From: Balneolaceae bacterium
Lineage (GTDB): Bacteria > Bacteroidota > Rhodothermia > Balneolales > Balneolaceae
Assembly: GCA_007123985.1 (NCBI GenBank)
Contig: SLGA01000301.1
Span: 1-23,250 of the forward strand
Reading direction: 5' to 3'
Length of the DNA: 23,250 nucleotides
Of this stretch, positions 14,956 through 22,378 are shown piece by piece. A program made the position numbers and the translations under genes. Position 1 is the first letter of the stretch, and every line of letters starts with the position of its first letter. The notes under the pieces are model-generated. The model saw only the letters and a program-made list of their open reading frames with translations. It searched no databases and was not told where the DNA came from.

Positions 14956-15699
14956 TTACATCGCCATACCGCCATCCACACGGATTACTTCACCGGTAAT
15001 GTAAGAACTTAAATCTGAGGCAAGAAATGCCACCACATTTGAAATCTCTTCCGGCTCTCCGGCACGGCCAAGTGGTGTTTCCTGCTTAATAGATTCGAGT
15101 ACTTTTTCGTTTAGGCTCCCGGTCATCTCAGTAAGAATATATCCGGGAGCAACTACATTTGCTCTGATATTTCTGCTAGCAAGTTCTTTAGCGTAAGATT
15201 TTGTAAAGCCGATGATGCCTGCCTTAGATGCGGCATAATTACTTTGGCCTGCATTCCCTGAAATGCCCACCACCGAGCTGATGTTGATTACCGAACCGCC
15301 CCGTGCCCGCATCATTGGCTTTGCAGCAACTTTGCTGTAATTAAATATGCTTTTCAGGTTTGTGGTTATAACATCGTCCCATGCCTGCTCATCCATTCTA
15401 AGAATAAGATTATCCTTTGTAATCCCTGCATTGTTTACAAGTACATCTAATGAACCCCATTTCTCAACAATTTCACCGATCACTTCTTCAGCACGGTCAA
15501 ATTTTACGGCATCAGCCTGAAAAGCAATTCCTTTTGTACCAAGAGATTCAATTTCTTTTACAACCTCATTAGCGGCATCCACTGAGCGAGCATACGTAAT
15601 TGCTACATTAGCACCCAGTTTGGCTAAGGTTAATGCTATAGATTTCCCAATTCCTCTGCTTCCGCCTGTAACAAGACAATTCTTTCCTTTTAAATCCAT
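14956..15699 (-). CDS. fabG: 3-oxoacyl-ACP reductase
   Basis: FabG reduces 3-ketoacyl-ACP to 3-hydroxyacyl-ACP with NADPH. The 247 residues form a classical short-chain dehydrogenase. Motifs are TGGSRGIGKS (11-20), NNAGITKD (89-96), Asn114, Ser142, and the catalytic Tyr155-x3-Lys159 in SNYAASKAG. The C-terminal YITGEVIRVDGGMAM is typical of FabG. It starts with ATG eight bases after the fabD stop. Position in the plsX-fabH-fabD-fabG-acpP-fabF order makes FabG certain over other short-chain dehydrogenases. Confidence 0.97.
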   Translation of the reverse strand: MDLKGKNCLVTGGSRGIGKSIALTLAKLGANVAITYARSVDAANEVVKEIESLGTKGIAFQADAVKFDRAEEVIGEIVEKWGSLDVLVNNAGITKDNLILRMDEQAWDDVITTNLKSIFNYSKVAAKPMMRARGGSVINISSVVGISGNAGQSNYAASKAGIIGFTKSYAKELASRNIRANVVAPGYILTEMTGSLNEKVLESIKQETPLGRAGEPEEISNVVAFLASDLSSYITGEVIRVDGGMAM

Positions 15700-15707
15700 A
15701 ATTCTTT

Positions 15708-16592
15708 CTACTCGTATCCTTCTATGTTCACATTGTTGAGAGTTCTTTTAACCAGACCTTGCAGTACAGAGCCGGGACCTACCTCCACAAAATCAGCAGC
15801 ACCATCACCAGCCATATTTTGTATGGTTTGTGTCCATTTTACCGGACTAACCAGCTGCTGAAGTAAGTTTTCTTTAATCAGATCAGGGTCAAGAGTAGCC
15901 GTAGCTGTGAAGTTGCTGTAAACAGGACACACCGGCTGCCTAAATTCAATTTCATCGAGCCTCTCTTTGAGAGCTTCATAAGCAGGCTGCATTAACGGAG
16001 AATGAAAAGCGCCACTAACAGGCAGTAATTTTGCCAGCCTGCATCCGTTTTCTTTAGCCAGCTCAACAGCTTTTTTTACGGAATCAACGTCACCGGAAAT
16101 AACAACCTGACCTGGTGAATTAAAATTTGCCGGAACTACGGGTTTTTGAATGGCTTTGGTTGCCTCATCGCAGATTTTTTCAACTACTTCATTTTCCATC
16201 CCGATGATAGCGGCCATTGTACCCGGATAAAGCGTTCCGGCTTCCTGCATTAATGATCCTCTGAGAACTACCAAATTAAATGCAGATTCAAAATCTAAAA
16301 CCTCTGATGCTGCAAGGGCAGAAAATTCACCTAAACTGTGCCCGGCAACCATATCCGGTTTTTGGCCAAGAGTTTCAAACAAGGCAACAGAGTGAACAAA
16401 AATTGCAGGTTGTGTAAATTTAGTCTGGGTAAGTTGCTCTGATGGGCCTTCAAACATAATTTTGCTCAACGAAATACCCATAATCTCGTTAGCTTTTTCG
16501 AGAGTAGTTCTGAATTTTTCGTTGGAATCGTAATGATTCTTACCCATTCCAACTTTTTGCGAACCCTGTCCAGGAAATATAAATGCTCTCAT
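15708..16592 (-). CDS. fabD: Malonyl-CoA:ACP transacylase
   Basis: FabD transfers malonyl from CoA to ACP, providing the extender unit. The 294 residues show FPGQGSQ (6-12), the nucleophile Ser86 in GHSLGEFSAL, the substrate-binding Arg111 in LRGSLMQ, and the catalytic His197 in GAFHSPLM. The C-terminal EVGPGSVLQGL is also typical. The ATG start is preceded by GGAG at eight bases, one of the few Shine-Dalgarno-like sequences in the window. It begins one base after the fabH stop and ends eight bases before fabG. Confidence 0.97.
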   Translation of the reverse strand: MRAFIFPGQGSQKVGMGKNHYDSNEKFRTTLEKANEIMGISLSKIMFEGPSEQLTQTKFTQPAIFVHSVALFETLGQKPDMVAGHSLGEFSALAASEVLDFESAFNLVVLRGSLMQEAGTLYPGTMAAIIGMENEVVEKICDEATKAIQKPVVPANFNSPGQVVISGDVDSVKKAVELAKENGCRLAKLLPVSGAFHSPLMQPAYEALKERLDEIEFRQPVCPVYSNFTATATLDPDLIKENLLQQLVSPVKWTQTIQNMAGDGAADFVEVGPGSVLQGLVKRTLNNVNIEGYE

Positions 16593-16593
16593 A

Positions 16594-17580
16594 TTATTTA
16601 CTCCATTTCAGGTAAATGGCTCCCCATGTGAGACCACCACCAAAAGCTGATAGTACGAGGTTATCGCCTTTTTTAAGCTGATTTTTCCAATCATAAAGGC
16701 AAAGCGGAATAGTGGCTGCGGTTGTATTGCCGTATTTGCCGATATTTATCATCACCTTCTCTTTGTCTATACCCATGCGCCTTGCAGTAGCATCTATAAT
16801 TCGAAGATTTGCCTGATGCGGAACCAACCATGCGATATCGTCGCCCGATAAATTATTCCTCTCCATAATTTCCAGGGACACATCGGCCATTCCTTCAGTA
16901 GCTTTCTTAAAGACCGAGCGGCCATCCTGCCTTATATAATGCTCTTTATTTTTTACAGTCTCTTCGGTAGCAGGCCTGATACTGCCTCCAGCCGGCTGAT
17001 AAAGCATACATTGCTCATCTCCTTCTGTGTGGTGTACAAAATCGATAATCCCTCCTTCTTCCCCCGCTTCAAGAACAACAGCCCCGGCTGCATCTCCAAA
17101 AAGTATGCAGGTTGTCCGATCGGTAAAATCCACTATTGCACTCATCTTATCCGCTCCGATCACCAGTACCTTTTTTGCCCGTCCGGATTCTATCATCATG
17201 GCTCCGTTGGATAGCGCAAACAGAAAACCTGAACAAGCCGCTGAGAGGTCAAATGCATAGGCGTTATCAGCACCAATTCTTTTCTGAACCAAAGCAGCAG
17301 TTGCGGGAAACATGTAGTCAGGTGTAACAGTAGCAAGTATTATGGCATCAATTTCGTTTGCTGGAACACCTGCATCTGCAAGTGCTTCGATTGCAGCTTT
17401 TTCTGCCATAAAGGAAGTGCCTTTACCCGAATCTTTTAAAATTCTTCGCTCAGAAATACCGGTTCTGCTTCGTATCCACTCATCGTTTGTATCTACGTAG
17501 GATTCGAGCTCCTTATTGGTCATGATATACTCCGGCAGATAGTGCCCCACACCGGAAATAATTGCTCTTTTCGAAGTCAT
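16594..17580 (-). CDS. fabH: Beta-ketoacyl-ACP synthase III
   Basis: FabH starts fatty-acid chains by condensing an acyl-CoA with malonyl-ACP. The choice between acetyl and branched primers cannot be read here. The 328 residues carry the triad Cys116 in LSAACSGF, His255 in VPHQANLRI, and Asn285 in GKYGNTTAA. NDEWIRSRTGI (32-42) is the CoA-contact region and GGGLTWGA lies near the C-terminus. The start is an ATG nine bases after the plsX stop, and fabD follows by one base. All features are normal. Confidence 0.97.
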   Translation of the reverse strand: MTSKRAIISGVGHYLPEYIMTNKELESYVDTNDEWIRSRTGISERRILKDSGKGTSFMAEKAAIEALADAGVPANEIDAIILATVTPDYMFPATAALVQKRIGADNAYAFDLSAACSGFLFALSNGAMMIESGRAKKVLVIGADKMSAIVDFTDRTTCILFGDAAGAVVLEAGEEGGIIDFVHHTEGDEQCMLYQPAGGSIRPATEETVKNKEHYIRQDGRSVFKKATEGMADVSLEIMERNNLSGDDIAWLVPHQANLRIIDATARRMGIDKEKVMINIGKYGNTTAATIPLCLYDWKNQLKKGDNLVLSAFGGGLTWGAIYLKWSK

Positions 17581-17589
17581 AAATGTTAG

Positions 17590-18576
17590 TTAGTTATTAA
17601 GAGAAGAGACAATTTTTTTATTGATCTCAGATTCAACGCAGTGTACTGCATTGATTATCATATTCTTTATTGCCGTAACCGAGCTGCCACCGTGCCCAAC
17701 AAGACTCACTCCGTTTACTCCAAGAAACGGTAACCCGCCTACCTGTTCGTAGTTAAAAGTATGCATTGTTTTGGCAATGATACTGAATACAAGTTTTTGT
17801 TCTGTTTCATCCAGATTTTCCTCTGTCATCTTCTTCTTGAGCAGAAATTTGAGAACATCAGGTATTGATTCACCAAACTTTAGTACTACATTTCCGGTGA
17901 AACCGTCTGTGATATAAATATCACTTTTACCAAATAAAATATCTTTTCCTTCGATATTTCCGGCAAAATTTGGCAATTCAGCTAATTTTTGATGTACTTC
18001 TTTGTGCAGATCGAGCCCTTTTTCCGGTTCTTCTCCAATATTGATTAAGCCGATTGTAGGGTTGGGAATTTCCATAATTTCCCGTGCAAAAATTTCGCAC
18101 ATTTTGGCGAACTGAAGATACATTTCTGGCTTCAGTTCAAGATTTGCGCCTGCATCGGCAAGCAGGCTCACACCTTTTGTTGTAGGGTAGGTTACGGCTA
18201 TAGTTGGCCTCAAAACACCTTCAAGCTTTCCGAGAATAAATGTTGAAGCTGCGAGAAGTGCCCCTGTATTACCAGCACTTACAAAAGCATCACATTTTCC
18301 TTGTTTATGCGCGGTTAACCCAATTGCGATGGAAGATTGCTGCTTGTTTTTTACAGCTGATGCAGGCGACTCATCCATTCCAATAATCTGGGGAGCATGT
18401 TGGATATGAATACGGTTTGAATCGTACTCTTTGTCAGCGAGCTCTGTTTTAATCAAGTCTTCGGGGCCCAAAAGAAGAACATGTATACGATCATCTTCTT
18501 TTGTTGCCTCAATAGCACCCAGAACCGGCCGCTCCGGGTAGTGATCTCCGCCTACAGCATCAACAGCAATTAACAT
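17590..18576 (-). CDS. plsX: Phosphate acyltransferase PlsX
   Basis: PlsX makes acyl-phosphate from acyl-ACP for glycerol-3-phosphate acylation by PlsY, linking fatty-acid to phospholipid synthesis at the membrane face. The 328 residues begin with AVDAVGGDHYPERPVLGA and include VSAGNTGALLAAS, LLADAGANLELKPE, DGFTGNVVLKFGES, and GVNGVSLVGHGGSS near the end, all PlsX signatures. The start is ATG, 11 bases after rpmF, without a Shine-Dalgarno. The rpmF-plsX-fabH order is one of the most conserved bacterial gene strings. Confidence 0.97.
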   Translation of the reverse strand: MLIAVDAVGGDHYPERPVLGAIEATKEDDRIHVLLLGPEDLIKTELADKEYDSNRIHIQHAPQIIGMDESPASAVKNKQQSSIAIGLTAHKQGKCDAFVSAGNTGALLAASTFILGKLEGVLRPTIAVTYPTTKGVSLLADAGANLELKPEMYLQFAKMCEIFAREIMEIPNPTIGLINIGEEPEKGLDLHKEVHQKLAELPNFAGNIEGKDILFGKSDIYITDGFTGNVVLKFGESIPDVLKFLLKKKMTEENLDETEQKLVFSIIAKTMHTFNYEQVGGLPFLGVNGVSLVGHGGSSVTAIKNMIINAVHCVESEINKKIVSSLNN

Positions 18577-18587
18577 TGAATAATTGA

Positions 18588-18770
18588 TTAGGATTTAGAA
18601 ATATCTAGAACCTGTCGACCTCTATAATACCCACATTCCATGCATACATGGTGATATCGGTGCATTGCACCACAATTTTTACATTCTGCAAGAGGAATTT
18701 CCGATAATGCATGATGCGATCTTCGCTTATTCCTGCGAGCTTTCGATGTTTTTCGTTTAGGATGTGCCAT
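18588..18770 (-). CDS. rpmF: 50S ribosomal protein L32 (zinc-binding form)
   Basis: L32 is a small 60-residue large-subunit protein. It begins MAHPKRKTSKARRNKRRSHH, the conserved basic tail, followed by a zinc ribbon of Cys30/Cys33 and Cys43/Cys46. The C+ form is therefore encoded here; some bacteria carry a zinc-free paralogue for zinc starvation, but none is seen in this window. The start is ATG, 19 bases after the yceD stop. It is followed 11 bases later by plsX, coupling ribosome and lipid synthesis in one transcript. Confidence 0.98.
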   Translation of the reverse strand: MAHPKRKTSKARRNKRRSHHALSEIPLAECKNCGAMHRYHHVCMECGYYRGRQVLDISKS

Positions 18771-18789
18771 TTAATTGCAATTTAATAAG

Positions 18790-19302
18790 TTACTTCAGTT
18801 TTTTTAACGCTGCCCATCTTGGGTCTATGTCATTTTCGTTACTGGCCTGATTCCCAAATTTCTGTAATTCAAACTCTTTTGGATTACCCTCAGAATCTAA
18901 GAAATCCGGATGAATTTTTTTTATGGGAATATCAAGCATCATTGTGTCGCGAACTTCTTTACTTATATCCATCGATAAATCAACCGCTGATATCTGTTTT
19001 ACAGATCCTTTAGCTGTTTCCGACTCTTCAACAGGATTCGGATCAAAAAAAATATAATATGACCCGGTTAAATCCTTTTTAAAGGTTTGTAAAGATCTAT
19101 CGCATATCAGTTCTGCTTTTGCAGCAATATTGAATTTAACTTCAACGAAATGATCTGTTTTGTAGAATTCCACATCCACAGACCCCCCGTTAAAAGCAAC
19201 AGTATCATCGAGCTCAATATCTTCTGGCTCTAGATTCACTGTCTGTGCACTTCTGCCATCCGGCAGATCTTTTACATTAAATGTCAATTTTGCTGCTTCC
19301 AC
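18790..19302 (-). CDS. yceD: YceD/DUF177 family protein (large-subunit rRNA accumulation)
   Basis: The 170-residue protein belongs to the DUF177/YceD family by position directly before rpmF and by the single conserved cysteine-arginine motif LICDRSLQTF (about 84-93). An acidic C-terminal tail ends DPRWAALKKLK, which is also typical. In E. coli and plants the family is needed for normal 23S rRNA levels, but the mechanism is not settled. The start codon is GTG at 19302, with no ATG in a suitable place. It lies 41 bases after the deoxynucleoside kinase gene and 19 bases before rpmF. Members diverge strongly, so context carries much of the call. Confidence 0.85.
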   Translation of the reverse strand: MEAAKLTFNVKDLPDGRSAQTVNLEPEDIELDDTVAFNGGSVDVEFYKTDHFVEVKFNIAAKAELICDRSLQTFKKDLTGSYYIFFDPNPVEESETAKGSVKQISAVDLSMDISKEVRDTMMLDIPIKKIHPDFLDSEGNPKEFELQKFGNQASNENDIDPRWAALKKLK

Positions 19303-19343
19303 AATAGCTTTGAAAAATAAAGATATCTTATTTTTAATGCAAT

Positions 19344-19976
19344 TTAATTAAATAGCCCAAACAACCTTTGTTCTACCATGGTGATTACTTTACCAAGATC
19401 CTCTTCGTTGTTTACAAAATCGAGGTTATCAGTATCTATGATTAGCTTTTCCTGGTCGTACCGATCAATCCAGTCTTCGTAAAGTCGGTTTAAACGCTCA
19501 AGATATTCTATGCGTATGGTGTTTTCGTACTCACGGCCGCGTTGTTGTATTTGCCGCACGAGTGTTGGGACTTCAGCCCGGAGATAGATAAGCAGATCCG
19601 GCGGCTTTAAATAAGAAACCATTTCCGAGAACAAAGCACAGTAATTCTTGTAATCTCGATCACTCATTAACCCCATTTCATGGAGGTTTTTTGCAAAGAT
19701 CTCAACATCTTCATAAATGGTTCTGTCCTGAATCAAGCTTTTCTCTGCATTCATCAACGTTTTTTGATGCTGAAACCTGCTTGAAAGAAAATAGATTTGA
19801 AGGTTAAAACTCCACCTTCTCATATCATCATAAAAATCTGATAAGTATGGATTATCGTCCACAGACTCGTAGTAAGTTTCCCATCCAAAATTCTTACCGA
19901 GCAAAGAGGTGAGGCTCGATTTTCCTGCACCAATATTGCCTGCAATTGCTATGTATTTCTTGTTCAAATCAGACAT
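19344..19976 (-). CDS. Deoxynucleoside kinase (deoxyadenosine/deoxyguanosine kinase type)
   Basis: This cytoplasmic enzyme phosphorylates deoxynucleosides to their monophosphates in the salvage pathway. The 210 residues carry the P-loop GNIGAGKS (13-20), the catalytic Glu37 in YYESVDDNPYL, and the Asp84-Arg85 motif in QDRTIYEDVEIF. The lid with RGREYE completes the fold shared by dAK, dGK and animal dNKs. It starts with ATG directly after the pgi stop with no intervening base, so the two are probably translationally coupled. The base preference cannot be told from sequence. Many Bacteroidota have a single or paired kinase of this type. Confidence 0.92.
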   Translation of the reverse strand: MSDLNKKYIAIAGNIGAGKSSLTSLLGKNFGWETYYESVDDNPYLSDFYDDMRRWSFNLQIYFLSSRFQHQKTLMNAEKSLIQDRTIYEDVEIFAKNLHEMGLMSDRDYKNYCALFSEMVSYLKPPDLLIYLRAEVPTLVRQIQQRGREYENTIRIEYLERLNRLYEDWIDRYDQEKLIIDTDNLDFVNNEEDLGKVITMVEQRLFGLFN

Positions 19977-21266
19977 TTAACCTTTCCCTAATAAAGTGTA
20001 CATGGCTTGTTTATAATCTTCTACTCCCGGCTGGTTAAACGGGTTCACTCCAAGCATATACACATACACCGCTGTAAAGAGTTCATAAAAATAGATTAAC
20101 TGCCCAAGTTGTTGCGCATTGAGCATTTCAAGCTGAATTTTTATGACCGGAACTCCACCGGCTGTGTGGGCCTGAACAGTACCTTCTTGAGCACTTTTGT
20201 TAATTTTGTGATAGAGCTTACCGGTAAGGTAATCCAGGCCATCTACGTTATCTTCACTACCCTCTGTAACCTTTAAATTTGAAATTGGCTTATCTACAAC
20301 AAGTAGAGTTTCCAGGATATTTCGGCGCCCTTCCTGAACTAACTGCCCAACACTGTGCAGGTCAGTAGAGTACCCGGCCAGAGCGGGAAACAGACCCATT
20401 CCCTCTTTTCCTTCACTCTCCCCAATCAGTTGTTGCACCCAGGCAGTAAATCCTAAGAGTTCCGGTTCAAAAGAGCCGATGACATCAATTGCATAGTTTT
20501 TTTCGTGAAAAAGATATCTCGCAGCAGCATATTCAAGTACTTCGGATGCATCTTCTTCATTTTTCTCAAATTCTGATACCGCACCATAAAAAAGTGTTTG
20601 AATATCAATCCCAGCAACTGATACGGGTAACAAGCCTACGGGAGTAAGTACTGAGAAACGCCCGCCAACATCATCCGGTATCACGTACTTTTTATACCCT
20701 TCCTCCGCGATTATTTTATTCAATACTCCGCCCGAGTGGCCGGTTGTAGCAATAATTCTGTTTTTTGCGTCTTCAAATTTACTGTGAATCCAGCTTCTAA
20801 GCGTTCTGAATGCCAGAGCAGTCTCCAGTGTACTACCTGATTTAGAGATTACATTCAAATACACTTCTTTGGCTGAACCATCTTCTTTCGGATTATCCAG
20901 ATAGTCAAGCAGTTCTGAAAGGTAACGCCCGCTCATGTGATGCCCGGCATATATAATTTCGGGCCCCATTCTTCCAAATTGTGGTGTAAGAGCCCTTATC
21001 AGTGCCATTGCCCCGGTGTACGAACCACCAATACCGGCTACAATAAACACATCGGCTTTTTGCCTTATTTCTGAAGCAAATGAAGATATTTCTTCCAGTT
21101 CTGCATCATTCGGTTCACTCAAAATACTTCTCCAGCCAAGCCACTCACTTCCTGCACCGCTTTTATCTTTAACCTTTTCGAAAGCTATTTCTGCTTTCTT
21201 TTTTGCATCATTTAGTGCCGCTTCATCAAGAAACGTAACGGCATTGCTTATGTCTGTTTTTATCAT
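19977..21266 (-). CDS. pgi: Glucose-6-phosphate isomerase
   Basis: Pgi interconverts glucose-6-phosphate and fructose-6-phosphate. With the chosen start it has 429 residues and belongs to the shorter bacterial branch (about 430-450) seen in Bacillus. Motifs are GIGGSYTGA (79-87), VISKSGSTLETA (139-150), GGRFSVLTPVGLLP, the catalytic glutamate in GESEGKEG, a histidine in DLHSVGQ, and a lysine in GVEDYKQ near the end. I chose ATG 21266, four bases after the pfkA stop. A TTG at 21299 is in frame but would add 11 residues without family resemblance and overlap pfkA. It is followed at once by the deoxynucleoside kinase gene. Confidence 0.95.
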   Translation of the reverse strand: MIKTDISNAVTFLDEAALNDAKKKAEIAFEKVKDKSGAGSEWLGWRSILSEPNDAELEEISSFASEIRQKADVFIVAGIGGSYTGAMALIRALTPQFGRMGPEIIYAGHHMSGRYLSELLDYLDNPKEDGSAKEVYLNVISKSGSTLETALAFRTLRSWIHSKFEDAKNRIIATTGHSGGVLNKIIAEEGYKKYVIPDDVGGRFSVLTPVGLLPVSVAGIDIQTLFYGAVSEFEKNEEDASEVLEYAAARYLFHEKNYAIDVIGSFEPELLGFTAWVQQLIGESEGKEGMGLFPALAGYSTDLHSVGQLVQEGRRNILETLLVVDKPISNLKVTEGSEDNVDGLDYLTGKLYHKINKSAQEGTVQAHTAGGVPVIKIQLEMLNAQQLGQLIYFYELFTAVYVYMLGVNPFNQPGVEDYKQAMYTLLGKG

Positions 21267-21270
21267 TTTT

Positions 21271-22239
21271 TTATCGTAATACTTTTGACAGTTCAACAAG
21301 GTCGAAATCTATCTTTTTTATTTTACCAAATGTTTCCTCGAGCGGAGTAATTTTAACTTCACTATTAATAACTCCAACCATAACACCGCTTTTTCCATTT
21401 TTTAGTGCACTTACAGCTTCATATCCAAGCCTGCTGGCAAGTACACGGTCGTGAGCAGTGGGCGAACCTCCCCGCTGAATATGGCCCAAAATAGCCACGC
21501 GCATGTCGTACTGCTTAAAATCCGGCTCAAGCTGTTCCCCCAGTTTTACGGCACCTCCGGTTTGTTCACCCTCTGCAACAACTATAAGAGTACTGCGGCT
21601 GTGTACCTGTAAAATTTCCTTGAGTGCTGATTTTATTTCATCAATATCTCGATTGTACTCGGGTAGAATAATGAGTTCTGCACCACTCGCAAGGCCCGTT
21701 TCAAGCGCAATAAATCCGGCATGGCGTCCCATTACTTCAATCAGAAACATTCTCTCATGAGCATCAGCAGTATCGCGGATTTTATCGATTGCTACCATGG
21801 CCGTATTTAGAGCTGTATCATACCCGATGGTTTCATCACTGCCAATCAAATCATTATCTATGGTGCCGGGAATTCCAACTACTTTTATTCCATGCTCTTT
21901 TGCTAAAACAGTGCCGCCCCGAAACGTACCATCTCCACCAATTACAACAAGGGCTTCAATATCTTTCTCTTTAAGTTGATCTGCGGCCTCCTGCCTTCCC
22001 TCTTTTGTCATAAATTTATCTGAACGAGCCGATTTTAGTATGGTACCGCCCCGTTGGATTATTCCCGATGCATCTGATGAAGTAAACGGCACAAAATCTC
22101 CCTTTATCAATCCCCTGTAGCCAAAACGTACACCAAAAATCTGAATACCAAAGTGTTCAGCTGAACGAACCACTGCCCTGATCGCGGCATTCATTCCCGG
22201 GGAATCACCACCACTGGTAAGAACTGCTATTCTTTTCAA
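21271..22239 (-). CDS. pfkA: ATP-dependent 6-phosphofructokinase
   Basis: PfkA phosphorylates fructose-6-phosphate, the committed step of glycolysis. The 322 residues match the bacterial PfkA family. Motifs are TSGGDSPGMNAAIR (8-21), GGDGTFRGG (101-109) in which Gly104 marks ATP rather than pyrophosphate use, the catalytic base Asp128 in PGTIDNDL, and EVMGRHAGF (168-176). The start codon is TTG at 22239: the protein begins MKRIAVLTSGGD as the family does, and no in-frame ATG lies upstream. It is the first gene of a 12.5-kb co-directional block and is followed four bases later by pgi. It is divergent from the polyprenyl synthase gene, which also starts with TTG. Confidence 0.96.
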   Translation of the reverse strand: MKRIAVLTSGGDSPGMNAAIRAVVRSAEHFGIQIFGVRFGYRGLIKGDFVPFTSSDASGIIQRGGTILKSARSDKFMTKEGRQEAADQLKEKDIEALVVIGGDGTFRGGTVLAKEHGIKVVGIPGTIDNDLIGSDETIGYDTALNTAMVAIDKIRDTADAHERMFLIEVMGRHAGFIALETGLASGAELIILPEYNRDIDEIKSALKEILQVHSRSTLIVVAEGEQTGGAVKLGEQLEPDFKQYDMRVAILGHIQRGGSPTAHDRVLASRLGYEAVSALKNGKSGVMVGVINSEVKITPLEETFGKIKKIDFDLVELSKVLR

Positions 22240-22274
22240 ATGTGTTATTATTTTTGATTCTGTTCGTTGAAATA

Positions 22275-22305
22275 CAAACTAAACAGCAGGTTTACATTGC
22301 GCAAA
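22275..22305 (-). promoter_or_regulatory. Possible Bacteroidota-type promoter for pfkA
   Basis: On the minus strand TTTG (22302-22305) is followed after 20 bases by TAGTTTG (22275-22281). This resembles the TTTG / TAnnTTTG promoter of Bacteroidota with one base missing in the -7 element. It would leave a leader of about 30 nt before the TTG start. The match is imperfect. Confidence 0.25.
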
Positions 22306-22378
22306 TTATTAATGAGTAATATTTGTATTTTGTTCCACTCTTTATCAATCGTTTAAATGTATCGCGCAAGAGGTAGTA

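Noticed and set aside
19313..19342. Promoter-like TTGCAT / TATTTT with 17-base spacing and an AAGATATCTT palindrome before yceD
   Set aside because: It would leave a leader of only about five bases, and the stretch is almost pure A/T, where such matches arise easily. The gene can be read from the upstream kinase transcript.
21267..21299. Longer pgi start at TTG 21299
   Set aside because: It adds 11 residues unlike family members and overlaps pfkA by 29 bases, while an ATG at 21266 sits four bases after the pfkA stop.
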